A program made the position numbers and the translations under genes. From Geothrix sp. (GTDB lineage: Bacteria; Acidobacteriota; Holophagae; Holophagales; Holophagaceae): 64,000 bases of DNA. This document shows, piece by piece, positions 8,860 through 17,178 of this stretch (positions are counted from its first letter, which is position 1; each line of letters opens with the position of its first letter). Under the pieces are notes generated by a model. It was given only the letters and a program-made list of their open reading frames with translations, made no database searches and was not told the DNA's origin. The stretch is taken from positions 741,905 to 805,904 of the forward strand of contig NZ_JAHRYQ010000002.1 in assembly GCF_020622065.1 (NCBI RefSeq). Direction: 5' to 3'.

Positions 8860-9759
8860 TCAGGTCCAGGCTCCGGGCACCCGGATCTCGCCCGCCGGCA
8901 CGCGGGCCCAGTCGAAGCGCGGGATGAGGTCCCCGGCGCGGCAGATCTCGGGCTGGTCCAGGCAGCCCAGGCTCCAGCCCAGCCAGCCCAGCATCTCCCC
9001 CGGGGAAACCCCCCGCGCCCCAAGCGCTTCGACGCCCAGCGCTCCGGCCCGCTTGCCCAGGCGGCTCCCGTCCGGGGCCATCACCAAACCGAGGTGGGCG
9101 TAGGTCGGACGCGGAAGGCCCAGGGCCTCCTGCAGCCGGATCTGGGTGGCCGTCACCGATCTCAGGTCGGCCCCGCGCACGACCTCGGTCACCCCCTGGG
9201 CGCCGTCATCCACCACCACCGCCAGGTGGTAGGCGAAGCAGCCATCCCTCCGAAACAGCAGCGGGTCGCCCGTGAGGGCCGCAGGGTCGTCCACCTGGGG
9301 CCCGACCAGCCGGTCCTCCCAGGGCACGACCCCATCGGGAAGCCGCACCCTCAGGGCACGCTCGAACCCCTCCCAGCTCCGATCCCGGCAGCGGCCCGGG
9401 TAGGGGCGCAGGCCATCCTCCGAGTGCGGCGCCGAGGCCAGCAGCTGCAGGTCCCTCCGTGTGCAGGCGCAGGGGTACAGGCTCCCGGCCCCGTGCAGCC
9501 TCCCCAAGGCCTCGCGATACATCGCGCTGCGATCCGATTGCCAGACCACCGGTTCGTCGGGCGTCAGCCCCAGGGTCGCCAGGTCCCTCAGCTGCGCCTC
9601 ACCCAGGTCTCGGCGGCAGCGGGGGCCATCCACATCCTCCATGCGGAGGAGCCACCGCCCCCCCGCCGCCCGCGCCGACAACCAGGAGGCCAGGGCCGTG
9701 CGCAGGTTCCCCAGGTGGAGGGCGCCGGTGGGCGAGGGGGCGAAGCGGCCAAGGAGCAT
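8860..9759 (-). CDS. gluQ: Glutamyl-Q tRNA(Asp) synthetase
   Basis: Attaches glutamate to the queuosine base at position 34 of tRNA-Asp rather than to the tRNA 3' end. The 299-residue protein is a GluRS catalytic domain without an anticodon-binding domain. It starts GRFAPSPTGALHLGNLRTA (HIGH-type site), has the CACTRR ... YPGRCR zinc-binding arrangement typical of GluQRS, and a KMSKS equivalent at SRLGKRAG. Length and domain loss separate it from true GluRS. The start is 17 bases from the divergent methyltransferase start, so the two share a very short promoter region. Confidence 0.93.
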   Translation of the reverse strand: MLLGRFAPSPTGALHLGNLRTALASWLSARAAGGRWLLRMEDVDGPRCRRDLGEAQLRDLATLGLTPDEPVVWQSDRSAMYREALGRLHGAGSLYPCACTRRDLQLLASAPHSEDGLRPYPGRCRDRSWEGFERALRVRLPDGVVPWEDRLVGPQVDDPAALTGDPLLFRRDGCFAYHLAVVVDDGAQGVTEVVRGADLRSVTATQIRLQEALGLPRPTYAHLGLVMAPDGSRLGKRAGALGVEALGARGVSPGEMLGWLGWSLGCLDQPEICRAGDLIPRFDWARVPAGEIRVPGAWT

Positions 9760-9776
9760 CGGTCTAGGATAAGGGG

Positions 9777-10523
9777 ATGTCCATCCGCTCCTGGCCTCCG
9801 GTTCTCCGGGCCCTGCTGGCCCAGGCCCTGGGCTTCGCGGTGCTGGTGGCGCTGGTGCGGCTGGGGCTGCGGTTCCCGCCCCTGATCTGGGTGCTCCTGC
9901 AGGCGGTGCTGGCGGTCTTCCTCTCCCGGTGGCTGACGCTCCCTCCCCGCTGGATCCTCATGCAGGCCGCCCTGCCCTTCCTCGTCCGGGCGCTGTGGGG
10001 AGCAGCCATCCCGGCCTGGATCTACCTCGTCCTCTTCCTCGCCCTGGCCTTGGTCTTCGGGGGGGGACTGCTCAGCCGCGTGCCCCTCTACCACGCCAGC
10101 CAGGACGCCTGGGAGAAGCTGGAAAGCCTGGTGCCGGATCAGCCGGGTCTGCGCTTTGCAGACCTGGGCTGCGGCTTCGGCGGCCCGGTCGCGCACCTCG
10201 CCCGGCTCCGGCCCGAGGCGACCTTCCTCGGTGTGGAGGCCTCCCCCTTTACCTGGCTCGTGGCCTGGCTGCGCTGCCTGCCCCATCGGAATGCCCGCAT
10301 CCGCCTGGGCAGCCTCTGGCGTACGGACCTCGCGACCATCGATGTGGCCTACGCCTTCCTCTCCCCGGTTCCCATGCCCGCCCTCTGGGCCAAGGTGCGC
10401 CGCGAGATGCAACCCGGCGGCCGCTTCATCAGCCACAGCTTCGAGGTGCCCTTTGAAACGCCCCACCGCGTAGTCCCCGTGAAGGGGCGCGATGGGGCGC
10501 GATTATTGGTTTGGGATCTCTGA
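9777..10523 (+). CDS. Membrane-anchored class I SAM-dependent methyltransferase
   Basis: 248 residues. The first 100 or so contain three to four hydrophobic segments (about 12-30, 34-52, 60-75 and 77-98), so the protein is probably anchored in the inner membrane. The rest is a Rossmann-type methyltransferase with the SAM-binding loop FADLGCGFGGPVAHLA and an acidic residue after the second strand (GVEASP). The substrate is not apparent. ATG 9777 lies four bases after the purine-rich AGGATAAGGGG. It is divergent from gluQ and convergent with the deoxyhypusine-synthase-like gene. Confidence 0.72.
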   Translation: MSIRSWPPVLRALLAQALGFAVLVALVRLGLRFPPLIWVLLQAVLAVFLSRWLTLPPRWILMQAALPFLVRALWGAAIPAWIYLVLFLALALVFGGGLLSRVPLYHASQDAWEKLESLVPDQPGLRFADLGCGFGGPVAHLARLRPEATFLGVEASPFTWLVAWLRCLPHRNARIRLGSLWRTDLATIDVAYAFLSPVPMPALWAKVRREMQPGGRFISHSFEVPFETPHRVVPVKGRDGARLLVWDL

Positions 10524-10535
10524 AAGAGAACGGAT

Positions 10536-11528
10536 TTACCAGCCCAGCAGGTAGGCGAAGATCAGCGGGGCCACGATGGTGGCATCGCTTTCGACGATGA
10601 ACTTCGGGGTGTCCACACCCAGCTTGCCCCAGGTGATCTTCTCGTTGGGCACGGCCCCGGAATAGGAACCGTAGCTGGTGGTCGAGTCGCTGATCTGGCA
10701 GAAGTAACCCCAGAGCGGGACCTCGGTCAGCTCCAGATCCTGGTGGAGCATGGGCACCACGCAGATGGGGAAGTCGCCGGCGATGCCGCCGCCGATCTGG
10801 AACATGCCCAGGGTCGAGGTCTTCGTAACCTCCTGGTAGTGCTTCGCCAGCCAGGTCATGTACTCGATGCCCGTGCGCACGGTATGGACATTCTTCACCT
10901 CGCCGCGGATGACGGCGGCGGCGTACATGTTGCCCAGCGTGCTGTCCTCCCAACCCGGCACCACGATGGGGACATTCTTCTCGAGGGCCGCCAGCATCCA
11001 GGAGTGCTTGGGATCGACCTGGTACGAGGGCTTCAGCACGCCGGACTTCAGCACCTGCTGGAAGAACTCGTGGGGGAAGTAGCGCTCGCCGGCCTGGTCG
11101 GCCTTGGTCCACACATCCAGCATGGCCTTCTCCATGCGGCGCATGGCCTCCATCTCGGGGATGCAGGTATCGGTCACGCGGTTCATGTGGCGGCCCAGGA
11201 GGTCCGCCTCGTCCTGGGGCGTGAGGTCGCGGTAGTGGGGCACGCGCTCATAGAAGTCGTGGGCCACCAGGTTGAAGATGTCCTCTTCCAGGTTGGCGCC
11301 CGTGCAGACGATGAGGTGCACCTTGTCCTGGCGGATCATCTCGGCGAAGGAGAGGCCCAGCTCGGCGGTGCTCATGGCCCCCGCCAGGGTGACCATCATC
11401 TTGCCACCCTGCTCCAGATAGACCCGGTAGCCCTCGGCGGCGTCGACCAGGGCCGCGGCATTGAAGTGCCGGAAATGGTGCTTCACATAGCTGCCGACAG
11501 GGCCGAGCATGGGGGTGGAAGGGCTCAT
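10536..11528 (-). CDS. Deoxyhypusine synthase family enzyme (bacterial DHS-like)
   Basis: 330 residues from ATG 11528, which has GGAGG four bases upstream; starts at 11549 or 11573 are also open. The fold blocks match deoxyhypusine synthase: NAD-binding segments such as VTLAGAMSTAELG, IVCTGANLEED and IGGGIAGDFPI, and near the C-terminus WGKLGVDTPKF, whose Lys302 aligns with the lysine that carries the aminobutyl intermediate in eukaryotic DHS. Bacteria lack eIF5A, so a polyamine role (for example homospermidine formation from spermidine or putrescine) is the family-based expectation. No polyamine gene is adjacent. Confidence 0.85.
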   Translation of the reverse strand: MSPSTPMLGPVGSYVKHHFRHFNAAALVDAAEGYRVYLEQGGKMMVTLAGAMSTAELGLSFAEMIRQDKVHLIVCTGANLEEDIFNLVAHDFYERVPHYRDLTPQDEADLLGRHMNRVTDTCIPEMEAMRRMEKAMLDVWTKADQAGERYFPHEFFQQVLKSGVLKPSYQVDPKHSWMLAALEKNVPIVVPGWEDSTLGNMYAAAVIRGEVKNVHTVRTGIEYMTWLAKHYQEVTKTSTLGMFQIGGGIAGDFPICVVPMLHQDLELTEVPLWGYFCQISDSTTSYGSYSGAVPNEKITWGKLGVDTPKFIVESDATIVAPLIFAYLLGW

Positions 11529-11631
11529 AAATCCTCCGAATCCTTTCATTGTGCCAGTGCAATGGCCCGGCACCGAGTCCAGAATTCAGTCCAGGCCCCT
11601 GCGGGCCGATGAAACAGGCAGGAGCTGCAGC

Positions 11632-12498
11632 ATGTTCTTCATCATCGGCTTGGTGGTGGTCTTCGCCTCTATCATCGCGGGGTTCCTGCTGGAGGGCGGG
11701 AGCATCCCCACGCTCCTGCATCCACTGCCCGCCGAAGGAATCATGATCTTCGGCGCAGCCGTGGGCGCCTTCCTCGCCTCCAATCCCCCCCACCTCATCA
11801 AGCGGGTGGTGGGCGACATCTCCAAGCCCCTGAAGGGCAGCCCCTACACCAAGGCCGTGTACATGGAAGTCCTCATGATGCAGTACGAGGTCTATGTGAA
11901 CATCAAGAAGGGCGGACTGCTGGCCCTGGAGCAGGATGTCAACGACCCCCACAATTCAGCCATCTTCAAGAAATACCCCGCCTTCACGACCAACCACCAC
12001 GCCCTCGACTTCTTCTGCGATTCCATGAAGCTGCTCATCAACGGCAGCGCCAAGATGGACGAGATCGACCTCGTGATGGACGCGGACCTTGATGTCCACC
12101 ACGCGGAGAACGCGGCGCCGGGTGCGGCGGTGGGCACCATGGCCGACGCCTTCCCCGCCTTCGGCATCGTGGCCTGCGTCATGGGCATCGTCATCACCAT
12201 GGGCTTCCTGGATCAACCCCCCAATGTCATCGGCAGCAAGGTGGGCGCCGCCCTTGTGGGCACCTTCCTCGGCATCCTCCTCGCCTACGGTGTGTTCCAG
12301 CCCCTGTCCAAGAACATCGATGCGGTCAATACCGCCGAGTCCTTCTACTTCAACTGCATGAGGGCCGGCCTTACCAGCTTCGGCAATGGCGCAGCCCCCG
12401 TCACCGCGGTGGAGTTCGCCCGCCGGAACATCCCTTCCACCGAACGCCCGGGCTCCGGCGAATTGGAGGAAGTGGTCCGGCAGATCAAACCGAGGTAG
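11632..12498 (+). CDS. motA: Flagellar motor stator protein MotA
   Basis: Proton-channel subunit of the flagellar stator. 288 residues, four membrane segments: two near the N-terminus (IIGLVVVFASIIAGFLL and IMIFGAAVGAFLA) and two after the cytoplasmic loop (AFPAFGIVACVMGIVITMGFL and ALVGTFLGILLAYGVF), with the conserved GTMADAFPAFGIVA block. ATG 11632 has AGGAG eight bases upstream; the frame is open further upstream without a better start. motB follows after six bases, so the pair is one operon. No other flagellar gene is in the window. Confidence 0.96.
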   Translation: MFFIIGLVVVFASIIAGFLLEGGSIPTLLHPLPAEGIMIFGAAVGAFLASNPPHLIKRVVGDISKPLKGSPYTKAVYMEVLMMQYEVYVNIKKGGLLALEQDVNDPHNSAIFKKYPAFTTNHHALDFFCDSMKLLINGSAKMDEIDLVMDADLDVHHAENAAPGAAVGTMADAFPAFGIVACVMGIVITMGFLDQPPNVIGSKVGAALVGTFLGILLAYGVFQPLSKNIDAVNTAESFYFNCMRAGLTSFGNGAAPVTAVEFARRNIPSTERPGSGELEEVVRQIKPR

Positions 12499-12504
12499 CG
12501 CCCT

Positions 12505-13380
12505 GTGGCCGAGCAGCAACCGGAAGTCAAAATCCGGATCGTCAAGAAGAAGGGCGGCCATGCCGCGGCCCACGGCGGCGCCTGGAAAGTGGCCTACGCC
12601 GACCTGGTGACGGCCATGATGGCCTTCTTCCTTCTGATGTGGCTCCTCAACAGCGCTGATAAGAACACCAAGGCCGGCATCGCCGGCATGTTCCAGGATG
12701 CCAACTTCTTCAACACCGAACGGGGCAAGGAGATCCTCGCCAACCACGGCAAGGGCATCCTGCCGGGCGGGCGCGGCATGGCGCCGGGCCCGGATGGAGA
12801 TGGCGGCACCGATGCGACCGTGGAGGCCCCCGGCTCCGCCGAGGAGGAACACAAGGCCATGGAGGCCACGGCCGAGGCCATCGAGAAGGCCTTCCAGCAG
12901 GATGAGCTGCTCCAGGCCTTCCAGGACCAGATCACCATGGACTTCACGGACGAAGGCCTGCGCATCCAGATCCAGGACAAGGCCGCCCAGGTGCTCTTCG
13001 ATTCCGGCAGTGCCCAGCTGAAGCCCTACACGCTCTCCATCCTGAAGGAGATCGCCAAGGAGCTGGGCAAGCTCCCCAACCGCATCGTCGTCGGAGGCCA
13101 TACGGATGCGGCCCAGTACGCCAACCGGGCCTACACCAACTGGGAGCTCAGCGCCGAGCGCGCCAACGCCGCCCGCCGCGTCATGGAGAGCGCCGCCGGG
13201 GGCCTGCGGCCCAACCAGGTGCGCCGCGTCACGGGCTATGCCGACACCATTCCGTTCGAGGGCAAGGACCCCAAGGATCCCCAGAACCGCCGCATCTCGA
13301 TCGTGGTGGTATCCGCCGCCTCCGAAGCCGCCGAATCCAGGCACCAGAAGGCCCAGCCCCGGGAGAAGGACAAGCGCTGA
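12505..13380 (+). CDS. motB: Flagellar motor stator protein MotB
   Basis: Partner of MotA. 291 residues from a GTG start; GAGG of its ribosome-binding site overlaps the motA stop, which suggests coupling. A short basic N-terminus is followed by one membrane helix with the proton-binding aspartate in YADLVTAMMAFFLLMWLL, an acidic linker, and a C-terminal OmpA-type peptidoglycan-binding domain (FDSGSAQLKPYT ... GHTDAAQYANRAYTNWELS ... NRRISIVV). Length is normal. Confidence 0.96.
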   Translation: MAEQQPEVKIRIVKKKGGHAAAHGGAWKVAYADLVTAMMAFFLLMWLLNSADKNTKAGIAGMFQDANFFNTERGKEILANHGKGILPGGRGMAPGPDGDGGTDATVEAPGSAEEEHKAMEATAEAIEKAFQQDELLQAFQDQITMDFTDEGLRIQIQDKAAQVLFDSGSAQLKPYTLSILKEIAKELGKLPNRIVVGGHTDAAQYANRAYTNWELSAERANAARRVMESAAGGLRPNQVRRVTGYADTIPFEGKDPKDPQNRRISIVVVSAASEAAESRHQKAQPREKDKR

Positions 13381-13408
13381 CCGCCCCGCCCCTCCGCCGA
13401 TCCGGGGC

Positions 13409-13440
13409 AAAAAAGAAGCGCCCGGAGGTGCGGACGCTTC
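13409..13440 (-). terminator. Terminator of the minus-strand manC-cupin-LolA unit
   Basis: On the minus strand a 10-bp stem (GAAGCGTCCG paired with CGGGCGCTTC, one G-T pair) with a six-base loop runs straight into six Ts. It lies 130 bases after the stop at 13,570. The 13,441-13,569 stretch between is a plain untranslated trailer with no feature I can name. Confidence 0.8.
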
Positions 13441-13569
13441 GTGAGGGTTAGGTTGGCGGGATTTCGAGTGGTGGGGAGTGGAAGCGGGAGCCCCGCGAGC
13501 GGGACTGGTGTCGATAGGTGGGATGATTGGTGGCGGGAAGCCCTTGCGGGCACCTCGCCTGCCAGCATA

Positions 13570-14334
13570 TCACCGACCGGGATCGGCACCCTGCCTGGAA
13601 CCTGGATTCGGACCGGGGTTCGGGCCTGGATGGGGCCCCTGGCTGGGAAGCTCGAAAACGGACGGATCCACCCCGCCCTTGGACCAGCCCCCGAAGGACA
13701 GCTCGATCCGCAGCCCCCCCGCTTCCTCCAGGTCCATTCCCGAGAGTACGAGCTGACCTTGGACCGGCACGGGCGGGCCGAACCGGGCCGTGCGGGCCAG
13801 CCGGCCGGAAGCCAGGCGGAACTCCGCCTTCACCGGCAGAGAACCCTCCTTGGCCACCCACAGGACCACCTGCCGGGCACTGAGGGCCGGGCGCTTCGCG
13901 GCCAGCTCGAGGCGCCAGCAGCTGCGCCCTTCCAGGGTGTCGTCTCCCATGGCCTGGACCGAGTAGTCCTCCCGGAAGCGCGTACGGGCCACATCTCCGC
14001 CCGCCGCGGACCCCAGGAGCCGCTGCTGGGGGGTAACCTTCAGCGGGCGCTTCGAGCCCGGCAGCAGCAACCACATCTGATCGCCGCGCACCAGGACGGC
14101 CCGGCCCTTCTCCTTGTCCGACAGGCCATCCAGGCGCGCGTCGCCGTTGTCCCGGGCCGACACCTTCCAGCGCTGGCTGGCCTTCGGATCCTTCACCGTC
14201 AACTCCATGGTGAAGACGGGCCAGGGATGGCGCAGGCGATCCACCCGGGCGAGGATCTCCTCTCCGCTCCGATGGGGAGCCGGGTTCTGGGCCAAGACCG
14301 GCAGGGCGGCGGCCAGCAGGATCGCGGCGCGCAT
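13570..14334 (-). CDS. Outer membrane lipoprotein-sorting (LolA-like) protein
   Basis: Exported 254-residue protein: signal peptide (AAILLAAALPVLAQ), then a LolA/LolB-type half-barrel with the pattern RVDRLRHPWPVFTMELTV ... MWLLLPGSKRPLKVTPQQRLLGSAAGGDVA, as in the COG2834 outer-membrane lipoprotein-sorting family. The tail is an unusual run of Pro-Gly-Asn/His repeats (from about residue 235) with no predicted fold. The ATG shares its A with the stop of the preceding cupin gene (TGATG), so translation is coupled. Whether it truly carries lipoproteins is unknown. Confidence 0.7.
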   Translation of the reverse strand: MRAAILLAAALPVLAQNPAPHRSGEEILARVDRLRHPWPVFTMELTVKDPKASQRWKVSARDNGDARLDGLSDKEKGRAVLVRGDQMWLLLPGSKRPLKVTPQQRLLGSAAGGDVARTRFREDYSVQAMGDDTLEGRSCWRLELAAKRPALSARQVVLWVAKEGSLPVKAEFRLASGRLARTARFGPPVPVQGQLVLSGMDLEEAGGLRIELSFGGWSKGGVDPSVFELPSQGPHPGPNPGPNPGSRQGADPGR

Positions 14335-14693
14335 CAGCGGCGCCCGTAGTCGTCCTGAAGCCGCTCGATGTCAGCCTCGTCGAAAGTGCCGAAGCTCACC
14401 TCCAGCACCCGCACCGGGCGGGGCGTGACCGCATCGCAGCGCAGGCGATGGGTGCTCCCGAGCGGCAGCCAGATCTCCTCGCCCACGGCCGGGCGCAGCT
14501 CCTCGTCGTTGCGATCCACCACCACGCCCGGATCCAGGGCGATCCACAATTCCCCGCGATGGCTGTGCCGCTGAAGGCTCAGCTTCTGCCCAGGATTGCA
14601 GGTGAGGATCTTCACCGTGCAGGGCGTGTTGAGGGCGTACTGATCAAAGGAGCCCCAGGGCTTGTCCACATGGAGGGTGTCGGGTCGGTTCAT
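14334..14693 (-). CDS. Phosphomannose isomerase type II C-terminal cupin domain protein
   Basis: A 119-residue stand-alone cupin: HVDKPWGSFDQY, GQKLSLQRHSHRGELWIAL (metal-binding His and Glu) and EIWLPLGSTHRL. This is the domain normally fused behind mannose-1-phosphate guanylyltransferase in bifunctional ManC-type enzymes. Here the two domains are separate genes 25 bases apart. It would interconvert fructose-6-phosphate and mannose-6-phosphate for GDP-mannose supply. The leader just upstream is nearly identical to that of argS. Confidence 0.87.
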   Translation of the reverse strand: MNRPDTLHVDKPWGSFDQYALNTPCTVKILTCNPGQKLSLQRHSHRGELWIALDPGVVVDRNDEELRPAVGEEIWLPLGSTHRLRCDAVTPRPVRVLEVSFGTFDEADIERLQDDYGRR

Positions 14694-14717
14694 GGAATCA
14701 ATCCTCGGCCTTCATTC

Positions 14718-15785
14718 TTACAACAGATCCTCGCGACCTTCGGCCTTGAGGCGTTCCACGATCTGCTTGACGGTCTGGGCCCGGTCGCGGCGGCAGATGA
14801 GGAGGGCGTCGTCATCGTCCACCACGATGAGGTCGTCCACGCCGCTGGCAGCGATGAGGCGCTTCCCTCCGAAGAAGGCGCTGTTCCGGGTGTCCAGGAG
14901 CAGGGTCTCGCCCTGGCTCACATTGCCGTCGGAATCGGTCTCCTGGAACTCGATGGCGGCCGGCCAGGAACCCACATCGGACCAGCGGAAGCGCGTGGGC
15001 ACCACGGCGACCGTCTCGGCCCTCTCCATGAGCGCCACATCGATGGCCACCTTGGGCAGCTGGCGGTAGGCGGCCGTCAGGGCCGCAGGGTCCGCCCCGG
15101 CCTTCACCCAGGCGTCCAGGGGTGCCAGCACCTCGGGCGCATGCTTCTGCAGGCCCTCGCGGAAATCCGCCAGGGTCCAGACAAACATGCCCGCATTCCA
15201 GTAGTGGCGCCCGGATTCGAGGTACTGCACGGCCACCTCCACAGGTGGCTTCTCTCGGAACGCCTTCACCTTGAGCACGGGGCCATGGCCCTCGGACTCG
15301 ATGTAGCCGTAGCCCGTCTCCGGATAAGTGGGCTTGATGCCGAAGGTGACCAGCTCCCGCTCCCAGGCGGCGTGCTTCACGGCGGTATCCAGATCCTCCA
15401 GGAAGATTTCCCGGTCCCCGATCCAGTGGTCTGCCGACAGCACGGCCATGACGCTGTGGGGGAACTTCCGCTCGATCTCCACCAGGGCCAGGGCCAGACA
15501 GGGCGCGGTATTCCGGCCCTCGGGCTCCACGATCACATTGTCCGGAGGCAGCTCAGGCAGCATGCGCCGCGTTTCGTCCGCGAGATCCGCCGTGGTCACC
15601 ACGAAGATGCGCTCGGGGGGCACATGCCCATCCAGCCGCCGCACGGTCTGGTGCAGCAGGGTCTCGGTCCCCACGATGGCCAGGAACTGCTTGGGGCGGG
15701 CGTTGCGGCTGCGGGGCCAGAATCGGGTCCCTCGGCCCCCGGCCATCACCACGGCCACCAGGGAATCCTTGTGATTGTCCGACAT
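14718..15785 (-). CDS. manC: Mannose-1-phosphate guanylyltransferase
   Basis: Forms GDP-mannose from mannose-1-phosphate and GTP for surface polysaccharide. 355 residues, only the nucleotidyltransferase domain: signature VMAGGRGTRFWPRSRNARPK near the N-terminus, EPEGRNTAP, FREKP and WNAGMFVW blocks. The usual C-terminal cupin is absent and is supplied by the next gene. ATG 15785 has AGGAGG six bases upstream. No glycosyltransferase cluster is attached. Confidence 0.93.
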   Translation of the reverse strand: MSDNHKDSLVAVVMAGGRGTRFWPRSRNARPKQFLAIVGTETLLHQTVRRLDGHVPPERIFVVTTADLADETRRMLPELPPDNVIVEPEGRNTAPCLALALVEIERKFPHSVMAVLSADHWIGDREIFLEDLDTAVKHAAWERELVTFGIKPTYPETGYGYIESEGHGPVLKVKAFREKPPVEVAVQYLESGRHYWNAGMFVWTLADFREGLQKHAPEVLAPLDAWVKAGADPAALTAAYRQLPKVAIDVALMERAETVAVVPTRFRWSDVGSWPAAIEFQETDSDGNVSQGETLLLDTRNSAFFGGKRLIAASGVDDLIVVDDDDALLICRRDRAQTVKQIVERLKAEGREDLL

Positions 15786-15861
15786 CGCCGACCTCCTGCC
15801 GTTCTGCGGCTGCTCCAGGAAAACATGGCCTCCGCGTCCCTCACAAGCCGCGGGGCCGGAT

Positions 15862-16830
15862 CTAGCGGGAGAGGATGCCCACCAGCTCGCTCAGGTCGCC
15901 GGGTGGGGAGGGGTGCGGATCCAGGACCTGAGCCAGGGGCAGGAGGGCCAAGGCCCCCGCCACCTCGCCGAGGTAGAAGCCCGACTCGCCGGCATCCAGG
16001 CGGCGCACCGCCTCGGCGCCCCAGCGGCTGCCCCAGATGCGGTCCAAGGCCGAAGGGCTCCCGCCGCGTTGGATGTGCCCGAGCACCACCACCCGCAAAT
16101 CCAGTCCGTGGTCCCGCCGCAGGCGGTCGCCCACGGCCACGGCGCTGCCAAGGCCATCCCCCTCGGCCACCACCACGATGGAGCTGCGCTTGCCGCGGAG
16201 CCAGTTGGCGTAGAGGCGCGCCACGAGCGTCTCGTAGGAGTCGTCGGGTGATTCGGGATAGAGCACCGCCTCCGCGCCGCAGGCTAGGGCGGTGTGGACC
16301 GCCAGCATGCCGGAGCTGCGCCCCATGACTTCCACCAGGAACAGGCGCCCATGGCTGGAGGCCGTATCCCGGATGCGGTCGATGGCCTCCACGGCGGTGT
16401 TCAGGGCCGTGTCGAACCCCAGGGTCCGCTCGGTGCCCGGTAGATCGTTGTCGATGGTGCCGGGAATGCCGGCGCAGGGGATGCCATGCTCCCGCTGAAG
16501 CGCTTCGGCCGCCCGGAAGCTGCCGTCTCCCCCGATCACCACCAGCCCCTGGATGCCCTCGGTCCGGAGGTTCTCGGCTGCCTCGGCGCGCCGGTTCGGC
16601 AGCAGGAACTCGGGGCACCGGGCCGTGTGCAGCACCGTGCCGCCCCGCTGCAGGATGTTGGCGCAGGCCCGGGTGGGCATGGGGGCCCAGTCCTTGTCCA
16701 GCAGCCCCTGGTAGCCGTGCCGGATGCCCCAGGTCTCATGCCCCAGGGCGTCGGCCTGACGCACCACCGCCCGGATCGCGGCATTCATGCCTGGTGCGTC
16801 CCCGCCCGAGGTGAGGACGCCGAGCCTCAT
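15862..16830 (-). CDS. pfkA: ATP-dependent 6-phosphofructokinase
   Basis: Phosphorylates fructose-6-phosphate in glycolysis. 322 residues with TSGGDAPGMNAAIRAVV at the start, GGDGSF (glycine after GGD, the ATP-type signature rather than the pyrophosphate-type aspartate), PGTIDND with the catalytic aspartate, and GHIQRGGSPSA. The start overlaps the stop of the preceding small gene as ATGA, so the two are translationally coupled. Confidence 0.95.
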   Translation of the reverse strand: MRLGVLTSGGDAPGMNAAIRAVVRQADALGHETWGIRHGYQGLLDKDWAPMPTRACANILQRGGTVLHTARCPEFLLPNRRAEAAENLRTEGIQGLVVIGGDGSFRAAEALQREHGIPCAGIPGTIDNDLPGTERTLGFDTALNTAVEAIDRIRDTASSHGRLFLVEVMGRSSGMLAVHTALACGAEAVLYPESPDDSYETLVARLYANWLRGKRSSIVVVAEGDGLGSAVAVGDRLRRDHGLDLRVVVLGHIQRGGSPSALDRIWGSRWGAEAVRRLDAGESGFYLGEVAGALALLPLAQVLDPHPSPPGDLSELVGILSR

Positions 16831-17138
16831 TTCGCCTTCCGCTTGGCGGGGGCTTTCGTCCTGGGGGAAACCGCCTTCTTCGCCGTGGCCTTGCCCTTCT
16901 TCCGGGTGACCTTGCCCTTGGCCTTCTTCCCCTTCCGGGTGTCCTTCACATGGGCTTCCGGAGGAGGCAGCGGGGGCGGCTCCACGATGCCCCGGGGCAC
17001 GGGCGGCAGGTCCCCCTCGGAGATCCCCTGGGCCGAGGCGCGCTGAGCCCGGGCCCGCATGACGGGATCTTCCTGGGGCCGCCCCGCGGCCACCAGGCTC
17101 AGGGCCAGGCTGCTGATGAACAGGACGCGTCGCGGCAT
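16827..17138 (-). CDS. Small exported basic protein of unknown function
   Basis: 103 residues from ATG 17138, which follows GGAGG at a four-base distance; an upstream start at 17168 is less likely. An N-terminal signal peptide (RRVLFISSLALSLVAAG) precedes a Pro-rich stretch and then a Lys/Ala/Thr-rich tail like that of histone H1 or AlgP. No family is recognised. It overlaps pfkA by four bases. The basic tail could bind nucleic acid or anionic envelope polymers, which is speculation. Confidence 0.6.
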   Translation of the reverse strand: MPRRVLFISSLALSLVAAGRPQEDPVMRARAQRASAQGISEGDLPPVPRGIVEPPPLPPPEAHVKDTRKGKKAKGKVTRKKGKATAKKAVSPRTKAPAKRKAK

Positions 17139-17178
17139 GATCCCTCCGGGGAATCGATTATCGCGCATCCGTCCAGGA

